From: Actinomycetes bacterium
GTDB lineage: Bacteria; Actinomycetota; Actinomycetes; Actinomycetales; Cellulomonadaceae
DNA length: 5,093 nucleotides
Direction of reading: 5' to 3'
Assembly (NCBI GenBank): GCA_023389545.1
Contig: JAEWEI010000020.1
Coordinates: 1-5,093, forward strand
Positions 1-5,093 of the stretch are shown piece after piece; within the stretch, counting starts at the first letter, position 1, and every line of letters starts with the position of its first letter. The translations under genes were made by a program, and so were the position numbers. Below the pieces are notes generated by a model that was not told where the DNA came from, searched no databases, and worked only from the letters and a program-made list of their open reading frames with translations.

Positions 1-1994
1 CCGGCGTCGTTCGTGGCGGGCACCGCGGGCTGCTGCGCGCCGAGGACGCTGCACGGGCAGGCCACGGCGAGGCTCAGCGTGGTGGCGGCCCCGATGTTCG
101 CGCTGTCGTCGACAGCTCGGACCCGCACCGGCACCGCTCCCCCCTGGCCGGTCTGGACATAGGTGTGCGACCACGCCTCGCGTCCCGTGGCCGGATGCCA
201 GGTGGCCCCGTCGTCGGTGGACACCTCGACTCCCGCGACCCTGCCGCCGCCGAGGTCCGTCGCCGTCCCGGTGAGGGTCACTGACGCCCCGTTCGGCACG
301 GCGGAGCCCGCCGCCGGGGAGGTGATCGCGACAGTCGGCCCGCGGGTGTCGGTGGACGGCGCCGCTGGGACGAGCCCGGCCATCAGCGTCGTGGGCTGGG
401 CGCCCATGTCGGCCAGCAGGTTCACCGTCGCCTGCTGCATGCGCGGGTCGGCCGGGGCGCCATCGCCGTCATGCGTCTGGTCGAGCCCCCACGCCCACTG
501 CACGCTGCCGGCGGAGAACACCAGGGCGCCGCTGGGCGCCCGGTACAGCGTGGTGTGGTGCGTCGTCGTGCCAGGCGCCGTCTGGTTGCCGTAGTCCTGC
601 AGGTACTCGGGCACCGCGCCGGTGGTCGTGGACAGCCGGATGAGCCCGGCTGGGCGCTCGCCGTTGTCCAGGTCCTCGTTGGACTCGTAGCCGACGGTGT
701 GCGGCGCCAGCTCGGCGCTCGTCCCGGGCGCCAGCGAGGCCAGCGAGGTGCCGCGCCACAGCCGCAGGCGGCCCTCGTCCGCCGAGACCGTCACCGGCAG
801 GTCGGAGTCGTTGGACATGTACAGCGTGCCGGTCAGCCCGTTCTCCGCCCGCCCGGCGCCTGCCGAGCGCGCGGCGAAGCGGGGGTCGCGCCACGTCCCG
901 GTCCACTCCGGCGACGGGTCGATCTTCGCGCCGCCCCAGGTCTCCTTGTAGGACACGAGAGTCCGGTGCGGCACCGGGTCCCCCACCGCCGCGGGCTCGA
1001 AGCGCGTGCGCCAGTACACCTCGTTGCCGCTGAAGAACGCGAGGTCGAGGCCCGCGTCCCGGGCCGCCTCGACGTTGGCCCGCTGCGGACCCGACCAGTA
1101 CTCGTCATGGCCCACCGAGAGGAACACCTCGTGGTTGGCGAGCAGCGACCCATTCCGGTCCGCGTCCACCCCCGCGATGTAGCTCACGTCGTACCCGTTG
1201 CGCTCGAGGAACCGCACCATCGCGAACTCGGAGCTGAAGTAGAAGTCCCGGCCGCCCTGGTGGCCGCGCGTGGCGAACGGCCGGTTGTAGCTGAGCTTGT
1301 ACGCCCGGCCGTTGGCGGCGCCCTGGTAGAAGCTCGAGCCGCCGTAGGTGTTGTACGCCTGCCAGGTGGTGTCGGAGGTCTGGAACAGCACCTCCGAGTT
1401 GCCCGCGTCGTCGCGCACGATGAAGGTGATGTGGCTCTCGTCGCCGGTGTCCGGGCGGCGCAGGTGGGCGAGGTACACCCCGGACACGGCGGTGCCGGGC
1501 ACGTCCCACGAGGCGGAGACGGACCACTCGGCGCAGTCGTACAGCTCGGTGGCGGCGTCCCTGCGGCACTCGGGCTGCGGGCGGTCGCGCACGGCCCCGG
1601 GCACGGAGGTGATGAACCGGGCGCCCTTCCCGCCGTACCAGCCGGTGCGGTAGATGTCGACGGTGTAGGCCTTGGCATCGGTGTCGATCTTGAAGTCGAT
1701 GCGATCGCCGGCGTCCACCGAGATGTCGGTGGCGTACCCCTGGATCGAGTCGTCGCCTGCGGACTCGACGTCCCACACCGAGGGGTCCGTGCCGGCCTTG
1801 GAGTTCTCGCACACGATCGGGTTGGCGCCGGTCGCGCACGGATCCGCCAGGGCAGCGGCCGCCGGGGCGGGCGGGGACGCGACGGCCGCGGGTGGGACTG
1901 CCATGACGGCGGTGGCCGCGAGCACGATCGCGAGGACTGTCGCCCGGCCCGAGCCCCGTCGCGTGGACGGGGTGCGGCCGGGGACGCGCGTCAT
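1..1994 (-). CDS. Secreted N,N-dimethylformamidase large-subunit-like protein with Ig-like domain and the start of a DUF4082-like module (partial, 3' end outside window)
   Basis: The frame reads from ATG at 1994 for 664 codons with no stop before the window edge, so the C-terminus is missing. A GGAG lies 5 nt before the start. Residues 1-50 look like a Sec signal peptide: basic TRRGSGR, a hydrophobic stretch at about 18-33, then an Ala-rich region with possible cleavage after AVA (39) or ALA (50). The main domain (about 55-545) carries hallmarks of dimethylformamidase beta-subunit-like proteins: IYRTGWYGG (114-122), WQAYNTYGGSSFY (211-223), GHDEYWS (295-301), FFSGNEVYWRTRF (320-332) and PEWTGTWRDPRF (362-373). 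Characterised DMFase uses a mononuclear iron held by two Tyr and one Glu; the Tyr and Glu in these motifs are candidates, but alignment is needed to assign them. C53/C62 and C143/C154 could form disulfides outside the cell. An Ig-like domain follows (about 552-645), then CPCSVLG (646-652), which resembles the start of DUF4082. The substrate is unknown and no small-subunit gene is visible. The family call is firm; amidase activity is inference. Confidence 0.85.
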   Translation of the reverse strand, partial: MTRVPGRTPSTRRGSGRATVLAIVLAATAVMAVPPAAVASPPAPAAAALADPCATGANPIVCENSKAGTDPSVWDVESAGDDSIQGYATDISVDAGDRIDFKIDTDAKAYTVDIYRTGWYGGKGARFITSVPGAVRDRPQPECRRDAATELYDCAEWSVSASWDVPGTAVSGVYLAHLRRPDTGDESHITFIVRDDAGNSEVLFQTSDTTWQAYNTYGGSSFYQGAANGRAYKLSYNRPFATRGHQGGRDFYFSSEFAMVRFLERNGYDVSYIAGVDADRNGSLLANHEVFLSVGHDEYWSGPQRANVEAARDAGLDLAFFSGNEVYWRTRFEPAAVGDPVPHRTLVSYKETWGGAKIDPSPEWTGTWRDPRFAARSAGAGRAENGLTGTLYMSNDSDLPVTVSADEGRLRLWRGTSLASLAPGTSAELAPHTVGYESNEDLDNGERPAGLIRLSTTTGAVPEYLQDYGNQTAPGTTTHHTTLYRAPSGALVFSAGSVQWAWGLDQTHDGDGAPADPRMQQATVNLLADMGAQPTTLMAGLVPAAPSTDTRGPTVAITSPAAGSAVPNGASVTLTGTATDLGGGRVAGVEVSTDDGATWHPATGREAWSHTYVQTGQGGAVPVRVRAVDDSANIGAATTLSLAVACPCSVLGAQQPAVPATNDA

Positions 1995-1999
1995 GTGGG

Positions 2000-2003
2000 C
2001 TCC
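2000..2003 (-). promoter_or_regulatory. RBS of the secreted DMFase-like gene
   Basis: GGAG on the minus strand, 5 nt before the ATG at 1994. It supports this start, which is directly followed by a typical signal peptide. Confidence 0.6.
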
Positions 2004-2104
2004 AGGGCGGGTGCGTGGGAGTGGGTGGATCGACGACGGGAAAGGCCTGGTCGGTGCGCCGCCTAGGACTCAAGGCCCCTGGCGTCCACGTGCCGAACAC
2101 GGAC

Positions 2105-2110
2105 AGAATA
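2105..2110 (-). promoter_or_regulatory. Possible -10 element for the secreted DMFase-like gene
   Basis: Reading the minus strand, TATTCT lies in the only AT-richer patch (about 2097-2156) of the divergent intergenic region. It would give a leader of roughly 100 nt before the ATG at 1994. No convincing TTGACA-like -35 is seen 16-19 nt upstream, so this is a weak call based on composition and placement. The same patch may also hold the plus-strand promoter (for example TAGATG at 2109-2114), which I cannot define better. Confidence 0.25.
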
Positions 2111-2146
2111 GATGAGAAGGTGATGAAACGGACATCAGGCGGAACG

Positions 2147-2160
2147 GGTGAAATCTCACC
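2147..2160. promoter_or_regulatory. Imperfect palindrome in the divergent intergenic region, possible operator
   Basis: GGTGA (2147-2151) and TCACC (2156-2160) form a 5-bp inverted repeat around a 4-nt centre. It lies beside the AT-richer patch between two divergent genes, a usual place for a regulator site. It is short enough to arise by chance, and no regulator gene is in the window. Confidence 0.25.
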
Positions 2161-2169
2161 GCCTCGCGT

Positions 2170-2192
2170 CGCCGGCCCCACCGCGGCCGGCG
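2170..2192 (+). other. GC-rich hairpin in the leader of the acetyltransferase-lhgO operon
   Basis: An 8-bp perfect stem (2170-2177 with 2185-2192, CGCCGGCC/GGCCGGCG) closes a 7-nt loop, 22 nt before the GGAGG of the acetyltransferase gene. It has no U-tract, so it is not a classical terminator. It might affect translation or transcript stability, but such hairpins are common in DNA this rich in G and C. Confidence 0.35.
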
Positions 2193-2214
2193 GCCATCGA
2201 CGCACCACGCCCAC

Positions 2215-2219
2215 GGAGG
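2215..2219 (+). promoter_or_regulatory. RBS that fixes the acetyltransferase start
   Basis: GGAGG ends 5 nt before the ATG at 2225. The reading frame stays open upstream to an ATG at 2015, but that extension encodes low-complexity, non-family sequence. This RBS, and the beta-helix repeats that begin shortly after it, favour 2225. Confidence 0.75.
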
Positions 2220-2224
2220 CCCGC

Positions 2225-2893
2225 ATGACAACCACGACGCAGCACCCCGCCCACGTCCCCGCCGACGTCCACATCGCGCCGGGCGCGGACGTCGACGACC
2301 GCGCGACGCTCGGGCCGGGAGCCCGTGTGTGGCACCTGGCCCAGATCCGCGAGGGCGCCGTCGTCGGCGCGGAGTGCGTGATCGGGCGCGGCGCCTACGT
2401 CGGGCCCGGGGTCCAGGTGGGCGACCGCTGCAAAATCCAGAACCACGCGCTCGTCTACGAGCCCGCCGTGCTCGAGGACGGCGCCTTCATCGGCCCCGGC
2501 GTCGTGCTCACCAACGACCACCTGCCCCGCGCGGTCACGCCGGAAGGCGCACTGAAAACCAGCGACGACTGGCACGCCGTCGGCGTGCGGGTGCGCGCCG
2601 GCGCCGCCGTGGGCGCCCGCGCGGTCTGCGTGGCGCCAGTGGTGATCGGCCGCTGGGCGATGGTCGCCGCGGGCGCGGTGGTCACCTGCGACGTGCCCGA
2701 CTTCGCGCTCGTCGCCGGGGTCCCGGCGCGGCGGGTGCGCTGGATCGGCCGCACCGGAGCGGCGCTCGTGCCCGACGACGCGGCGGACCGGCCCTCCGAC
2801 GGGGCGGACCCGCGCTGGCGATGCCCCGACACCGGCGACGCCTTCATCGAGCGGGGCGGCGTGCTCGTCGAGGCGACGGAGGCCCAGGCATGA
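2225..2893 (+). CDS. wbpD: WbpD/WlbB-type sugar-nucleotide N-acetyltransferase (left-handed beta-helix)
   Basis: This 222-residue protein resembles acetyl-CoA-dependent UDP-2-acetamido-3-amino-2,3-dideoxy-glucuronate N-acetyltransferases (WbpD of Pseudomonas, WlbB of Bordetella). They acetylate the 3-amino group in the cytoplasm on the route to diacetamido-uronic acids of surface polysaccharides. Hexapeptide-repeat coils run from about residue 15 to 100, including VWHLAQIREGAVVG (35-48), VIGRGAYVGPGVQVG (52-66) and KIQNHALVYEPAVLEDG (70-86). The family loop TNDHLPRAVTPEG (96-108) and DDW (114-116) follow. The repeats then resume at AVCVAPVVIGRWAMVAAGAVV (133-153) and end in PDFALVAGVPARRV (158-171). 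The tail CPDTGDAFIERGGVLVE (200-216) is also typical of this subgroup. The gene is first in an operon, and its TGA overlaps the next ATG. The family is clear. The exact acceptor sugar is inferred, since no dehydrogenase or aminotransferase of the pathway lies in the window. Confidence 0.85.
   Translation: MTTTTQHPAHVPADVHIAPGADVDDRATLGPGARVWHLAQIREGAVVGAECVIGRGAYVGPGVQVGDRCKIQNHALVYEPAVLEDGAFIGPGVVLTNDHLPRAVTPEGALKTSDDWHAVGVRVRAGAAVGARAVCVAPVVIGRWAMVAAGAVVTCDVPDFALVAGVPARRVRWIGRTGAALVPDDAADRPSDGADPRWRCPDTGDAFIERGGVLVEATEAQA
2878..2882 (+). promoter_or_regulatory. RBS of lhgO, inside the end of the acetyltransferase gene
   Basis: GGAGG lies 7 nt before the ATG at 2890. The lhgO frame is open far upstream (to about 2329), so this RBS, and the FAD-binding motif starting right after the ATG, decide the start. 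Confidence 0.7.
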
Positions 2894-4074
2894 GCCGCGT
2901 CGTGGTCGTGGGCGCCGGCATCGTGGGACTCGCCGTCGCGGCCCGCCTGGCCGGACGCGGAGACGAGGTCACAGTCGTCGACAAGGAGCCGGACGTCGCG
3001 CTGCACCAGACGGGCCGCAACTCCGGCGTCATCCACTCGGGCCTGTACTACGCGCCCGGCAGCTTCAAGGCGACGATGAGCGCCGCCGGGGCGCGGTCGA
3101 TGACGGCGTACGCGCGCTCGCGCGGCATCCCGGTGCAGACGTGCGGCAAGCTCGTGGTGGCCACCGACGAGCGCGAGCTGCCGGGACTGCTGCGCCTGGC
3201 GCAGCGGGCCGAGGCGAACCGCGTGGAGGCGCGGCTCCTCACCCCCGCCGAGGCGCGCGAGCATGAGCCGCATGTGCGCTGCGTGGGCGCGCTCCGCGTC
3301 GAGGCCACCGGCATCGTCGACTACCCGGGGGTGTGCCGCGCGCTGGTGAAGGACGTCGAGGCCGGCGGCGGGTCCGTGCGGCTCGGCGAGGCCGTCCTCG
3401 CCATCCGGACGGCAGGCTCGGGCGTGCGGGTTCGCACCGATCAGGCGGTCCTCGAGGCCGACGCCGTCGTCGCCTGCGCCGGGCTGCATGCGGACCGGCT
3501 GGCGCGCGCCTCCGGAATCGAGCCCGAGGCGCGCATCCTGCCGTTCAGGGGCGAGTACTTCGAGCTGGGGCCCGACGCCGCCCGCCTGGTGCGCGGGCTC
3601 GTCTACCCCGTGCCGGACCCCCGCTTCCCGTTCCTGGGCGTGCACCTCACCCGGATGATCGACGGCACGGTGCACGCGGGCCCGAACGCGGTGCTGGCGC
3701 TCGCGCGCGAGGGTTACACCTGGTCGACGGTGCGAGCCCACGACGTGCGGGACGCCCTGGGCTGGCCGGGGCTGTGGCGGCTCGCGCGCGGCAACGTGGT
3801 CCCCGGCGCCGCGGAGGTGCTGCGCTCGATGTCCACCCGCGCCTTCGCGCGCAGCCTGGCCCGGCTCGTCCCCGCGATCACGTCGCGGGACCTGCGGCCC
3901 GCCCCGGCGGGGGTGCGCGCGCAGGCGGTGCGCCGAGACGGGACGCTCGTGGACGACTTCCTGGTGCAGACCGGGCCGCGGCAGGTGCACGTCCTCAACG
4001 CGCCGTCGCCCGCCGCGACCGCCTCGCTGGAGATCGCACGGCACGTGGTGGGCAGGCTCGACGCGCTGGGCTGA
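2890..4074 (+). CDS. lhgO: L-2-hydroxyglutarate oxidase family FAD-dependent oxidoreductase
   Basis: This 394-residue flavoprotein is of usual full length for the LhgO/L2HGDH family of the DAO superfamily. Characterised members oxidise L-2-hydroxyglutarate to 2-oxoglutarate and pass electrons to the respiratory chain. The N-terminus has a Rossmann FAD motif, GAGIVG (8-13), with acidic D31 at the end of the second strand. The family signature HQTGRNSGVIHSGLYYAPGS (39-58) follows. Other conserved blocks are GKLVVA (about 88-93), RGEYFEL (220-226), LVYPVPDPRFPFLGVHLTR (237-255), HAGPN (262-266), GVRAQAV (341-347) and NAPSPAATASLEIA (370-383). There is no signal peptide or membrane segment. The ATG overlaps the acetyltransferase stop by 4 nt (ATGA), so the two are probably translated together. 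This pairing suggests recycling of 2-hydroxyglutarate made during sugar-nucleotide oxidation (inference). A related alpha-hydroxy acid substrate is possible. Confidence 0.9.
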   Translation: MSRVVVVGAGIVGLAVAARLAGRGDEVTVVDKEPDVALHQTGRNSGVIHSGLYYAPGSFKATMSAAGARSMTAYARSRGIPVQTCGKLVVATDERELPGLLRLAQRAEANRVEARLLTPAEAREHEPHVRCVGALRVEATGIVDYPGVCRALVKDVEAGGGSVRLGEAVLAIRTAGSGVRVRTDQAVLEADAVVACAGLHADRLARASGIEPEARILPFRGEYFELGPDAARLVRGLVYPVPDPRFPFLGVHLTRMIDGTVHAGPNAVLALAREGYTWSTVRAHDVRDALGWPGLWRLARGNVVPGAAEVLRSMSTRAFARSLARLVPAITSRDLRPAPAGVRAQAVRRDGTLVDDFLVQTGPRQVHVLNAPSPAATASLEIARHVVGRLDALG

Positions 4075-4101
4075 GCCCGGCGGCGCGGCGGGCTCAGCCC
4101 A
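4067..4101. terminator. Bidirectional terminator-like hairpin between convergent genes
   Basis: A perfect 13-bp inverted repeat (4067-4079, TGGGCTGAGCCCG, with 4089-4101, CGGGCTCAGCCCA) encloses a 9-nt GC loop. Each arm contains a stop codon: TGA of lhgO at 4072-4074, and on the other strand TGA of the deacetylase at 4096-4094. The gap between the two genes is only 19 bp. No T-run follows on either side, so this is the U-less, strong-stem type common in high-GC actinobacteria. Termination is inferred from structure and position. Confidence 0.65.
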
Positions 4102-4879
4102 TCAGGTCCCGCAGCACCGCACGGATGCGGGGGTGGGCGGCGATGAGCTCCCCCACGGTGCGGAACGTGTAGTCCTGCGCGCCGTCGAGCACCTGGCGCA
4201 GCACCTCCGCCCTGTCGAAGTGCGGCAGCTCCTCGTCGGGCCCGGCCGTCTCAGGGTCCGCGCGCACGTCATGCAGCAGCAGGATCCCGCCCGGGGTCAG
4301 CGCGGCGAGCGCCCGCGCCGCGACCACCGACTCCTCGTCATGCCGCCAGTCCTCCGCCCACCCGGACCACAGCACCACGTCGAGGCCCAGCCGCGCCCAG
4401 CCGCGCAGCTGCGCAGGAGTGTGGGCGCCGTAGGCCGGGCGGAACAGCGGCACCGGGACGCCCGCGATCTGCTGGACCGCGTCGCGGGCCCTCGCCACCA
4501 GCGCGACAGCGTCGGCAGTCGGCAGCCCGCTGAGCCGCCGGTGGTCCCAGCCGTGCAGGGCCACCTCATGCCCGTCCGCCACGATCCGGCGGACCAGCGC
4601 GGGGTGCGCCCGGGCGGCGGTCGCCAGGACGAAGAACGTGGCGCTCACACGGCGCTGCGCGAGCACGTCGAGCAGCGCAGGGGTGTGCGCCGGATCTGGC
4701 CCGTCATCGAAGGTGAGGGCGGCGACCCGTTGCGAGGTCGCCACCGCGACAGTGCAGGTCAGCGGGCGCACCAGCTGAGCTATCGGCTGTAGCGCCCAGC
4801 GCCGCCCGGGGGGCAGCGGAGCGCCGAAGGGCCCCAGGTCGCGGCGCAGCACGATCACGTCACGGGTGTCACGTGGCAT
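4094..4879 (-). CDS. CE4-family polysaccharide deacetylase (NodB homology domain), no signal peptide
   Basis: This 261-residue protein carries the metal-dependent carbohydrate esterase 4 motifs in order. They are TFDDGPD (56-62; D58 likely base, D59 metal ligand), HGWDH (109-113, two metal-binding His), RPAYG (147-151, usually RPPYG), a WAEDW stretch (174-178) and LLHD (201-204, catalytic His region). The family removes N- or O-acetyl groups from glycans such as chitin oligomers, peptidoglycan or exopolysaccharide. The start at 4879 follows AAGGAG at a 4-nt spacing. An in-frame ATG at 4984 would add 35 residues that lie over the end of the upstream gene in another frame, so I reject it. From 4879 there is no signal peptide or clear membrane helix, so it may act inside the cell on a precursor. 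The start overlaps the upstream stop by 11 nt, indicating an operon. The family is secure; the substrate is unknown. Confidence 0.9.
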   Translation of the reverse strand: MPRDTRDVIVLRRDLGPFGAPLPPGRRWALQPIAQLVRPLTCTVAVATSQRVAALTFDDGPDPAHTPALLDVLAQRRVSATFFVLATAARAHPALVRRIVADGHEVALHGWDHRRLSGLPTADAVALVARARDAVQQIAGVPVPLFRPAYGAHTPAQLRGWARLGLDVVLWSGWAEDWRHDEESVVAARALAALTPGGILLLHDVRADPETAGPDEELPHFDRAEVLRQVLDGAQDYTFRTVGELIAAHPRIRAVLRDLMG

Positions 4880-5093
4880 GGGACTCCTTCGGGGGCAGGC
4901 GCACGGGCTCGGGCTCGGGGCCGTGGCCGAGCGCGAAGCCCAGCCCCCAGGCGGTGGACCAGCACAGGGCCAGCAGCTCGCCACGACGGCGCACGCGGGC
5001 GAGCCCGGCTCCGACGCCGAGCACCCGGCGCAGCACCCGGCCGACCTTGCCCGCGGCGGGCCCCGCGGCGGGCGGCGGCGGATCAGCGGGGAC
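4869..5093 (-). CDS. C-terminal 74 codons of an unidentified gene upstream of the deacetylase (partial)
   Basis: The minus-strand frame is open from the window edge at 5093 and ends at TGA 4871-4869. Its visible residues begin with a Pro/Ala-rich linker. An Arg-rich segment with small hydrophobic residues follows (about 16-37), then the amphipathic or membrane-proximal stretch ELLALCWSTAWGLGFALGHG (about 39-58), and last a PEPEPVRLPPKESHAT tail. It overlaps the deacetylase start by 11 nt and contains its RBS. Third codon positions are almost all G or C, as in a real gene. The tail loosely resembles C-termini of actinobacterial glycosyltransferases, but I cannot identify it from this fragment. 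Confidence 0.6.
   Translation of the reverse strand, partial: VPADPPPPAAGPAAGKVGRVLRRVLGVGAGLARVRRRGELLALCWSTAWGLGFALGHGPEPEPVRLPPKESHAT
4884..4889 (-). promoter_or_regulatory. RBS that fixes the deacetylase start
   Basis: AAGGAG on the minus strand, 4 nt before the ATG at 4879. It lies inside the last codons of the upstream gene, as expected for translationally coupled genes. Confidence 0.75.

Noticed and set aside
471..2066. Long plus-strand open frame (531 codons) antisense to the secreted protein gene
   Set aside because: It is rich in Arg, Gly, Ala and Val with no recognisable domain. The minus strand here encodes clear family motifs and a signal peptide, so this is a GC-driven shadow frame.
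2015..2224. N-terminal extension of the acetyltransferase from an ATG at 2015
   Set aside because: It would run through the promoter-like AT-richer region and the leader hairpin, and it shows no family similarity. GGAGG before 2225 fits much better.
1105..2274. Minus-strand 389-codon frame covering the start of the secreted protein and the intergenic region
   Set aside because: It is out of frame with the signal peptide and domain motifs, and it would cross the whole divergent promoter region.
2329..2889. N-terminal extension of lhgO, since its frame is open from 2329
   Set aside because: The extension overlaps the acetyltransferase in another frame and is Arg-rich filler. The FAD motif begins right after the ATG at 2890, which has its own GGAGG.
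2455..4044. Long minus-strand open frame (529 codons) opposite the acetyltransferase and lhgO genes
   Set aside because: Low-complexity His/Arg/Gly-rich translation without motifs; the plus strand holds two well-conserved genes with ribosome binding sites.
4905..4918. Short GGGCTC repeat
   Set aside because: It simply encodes the Pro-Glu repeat near the end of the upstream partial gene; too short to call a repeat element.
4880..4984. Longer deacetylase start at 4984
   Set aside because: The extra 35 residues are Cys/Pro/Ser-rich and overlap the end of another gene in a different frame. A strong AAGGAG precedes the ATG at 4879.

Overview
The window is very GC-rich, with strong third-position G/C bias, purine-rich GGAG-type ribosome binding sites and tightly packed genes. 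This points to a high-GC actinobacterium. A Micrococcales-like member (for example near Cellulomonadaceae) is possible, but the sequence alone does not settle the family.

Layout. (i) Positions 1-1994, minus strand: a large secreted protein whose 3' end runs off the window. It has a signal peptide, a domain resembling the large (beta) subunit of N,N-dimethylformamidase, an Ig-like domain, and the first residues of what looks like a DUF4082 module. (ii) Positions 1995-2224: a 230-bp divergent intergenic region with an AT-richer core (a possible minus-strand -10), an imperfect GGTGA/TCACC palindrome, a GC hairpin and the RBS of the next gene. (iii) Positions 2225-4074, plus strand: a two-gene operon joined by an ATGA overlap. 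It encodes a left-handed beta-helix acetyltransferase of the WbpD/WlbB type and an L-2-hydroxyglutarate oxidase (LhgO) family flavoprotein. (iv) Positions 4067-4101: a 13-bp perfect inverted repeat between the convergent genes, holding both stop codons. (v) Positions 4094-5093, minus strand: a CE4 polysaccharide deacetylase without a signal peptide. Its start overlaps by 11 nt the end of an upstream gene, of which only 74 C-terminal codons are in the window.

How the genes may work together. WbpD-type enzymes N-acetylate the 3-amino group of UDP-linked 2,3-diamino-uronic acids used in surface polysaccharides. Together with the deacetylase and the secreted multidomain protein, this suggests the edge of a cell-surface glycan locus. 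The most interesting link is metabolic. The WbpB/WlbA dehydrogenase of the same sugar pathway is known to regenerate its NAD+ by reducing 2-oxoglutarate to 2-hydroxyglutarate, and the LhgO-family enzyme here is translationally coupled to the WbpD-like gene. This suggests a 2-hydroxyglutarate recycling partner built into sugar-nucleotide synthesis. That link is inference: the wbpA/B/E partners are not in the window, and the stereochemistry must match. No RNA genes, mobile elements, CRISPR arrays or frameshifts were seen.
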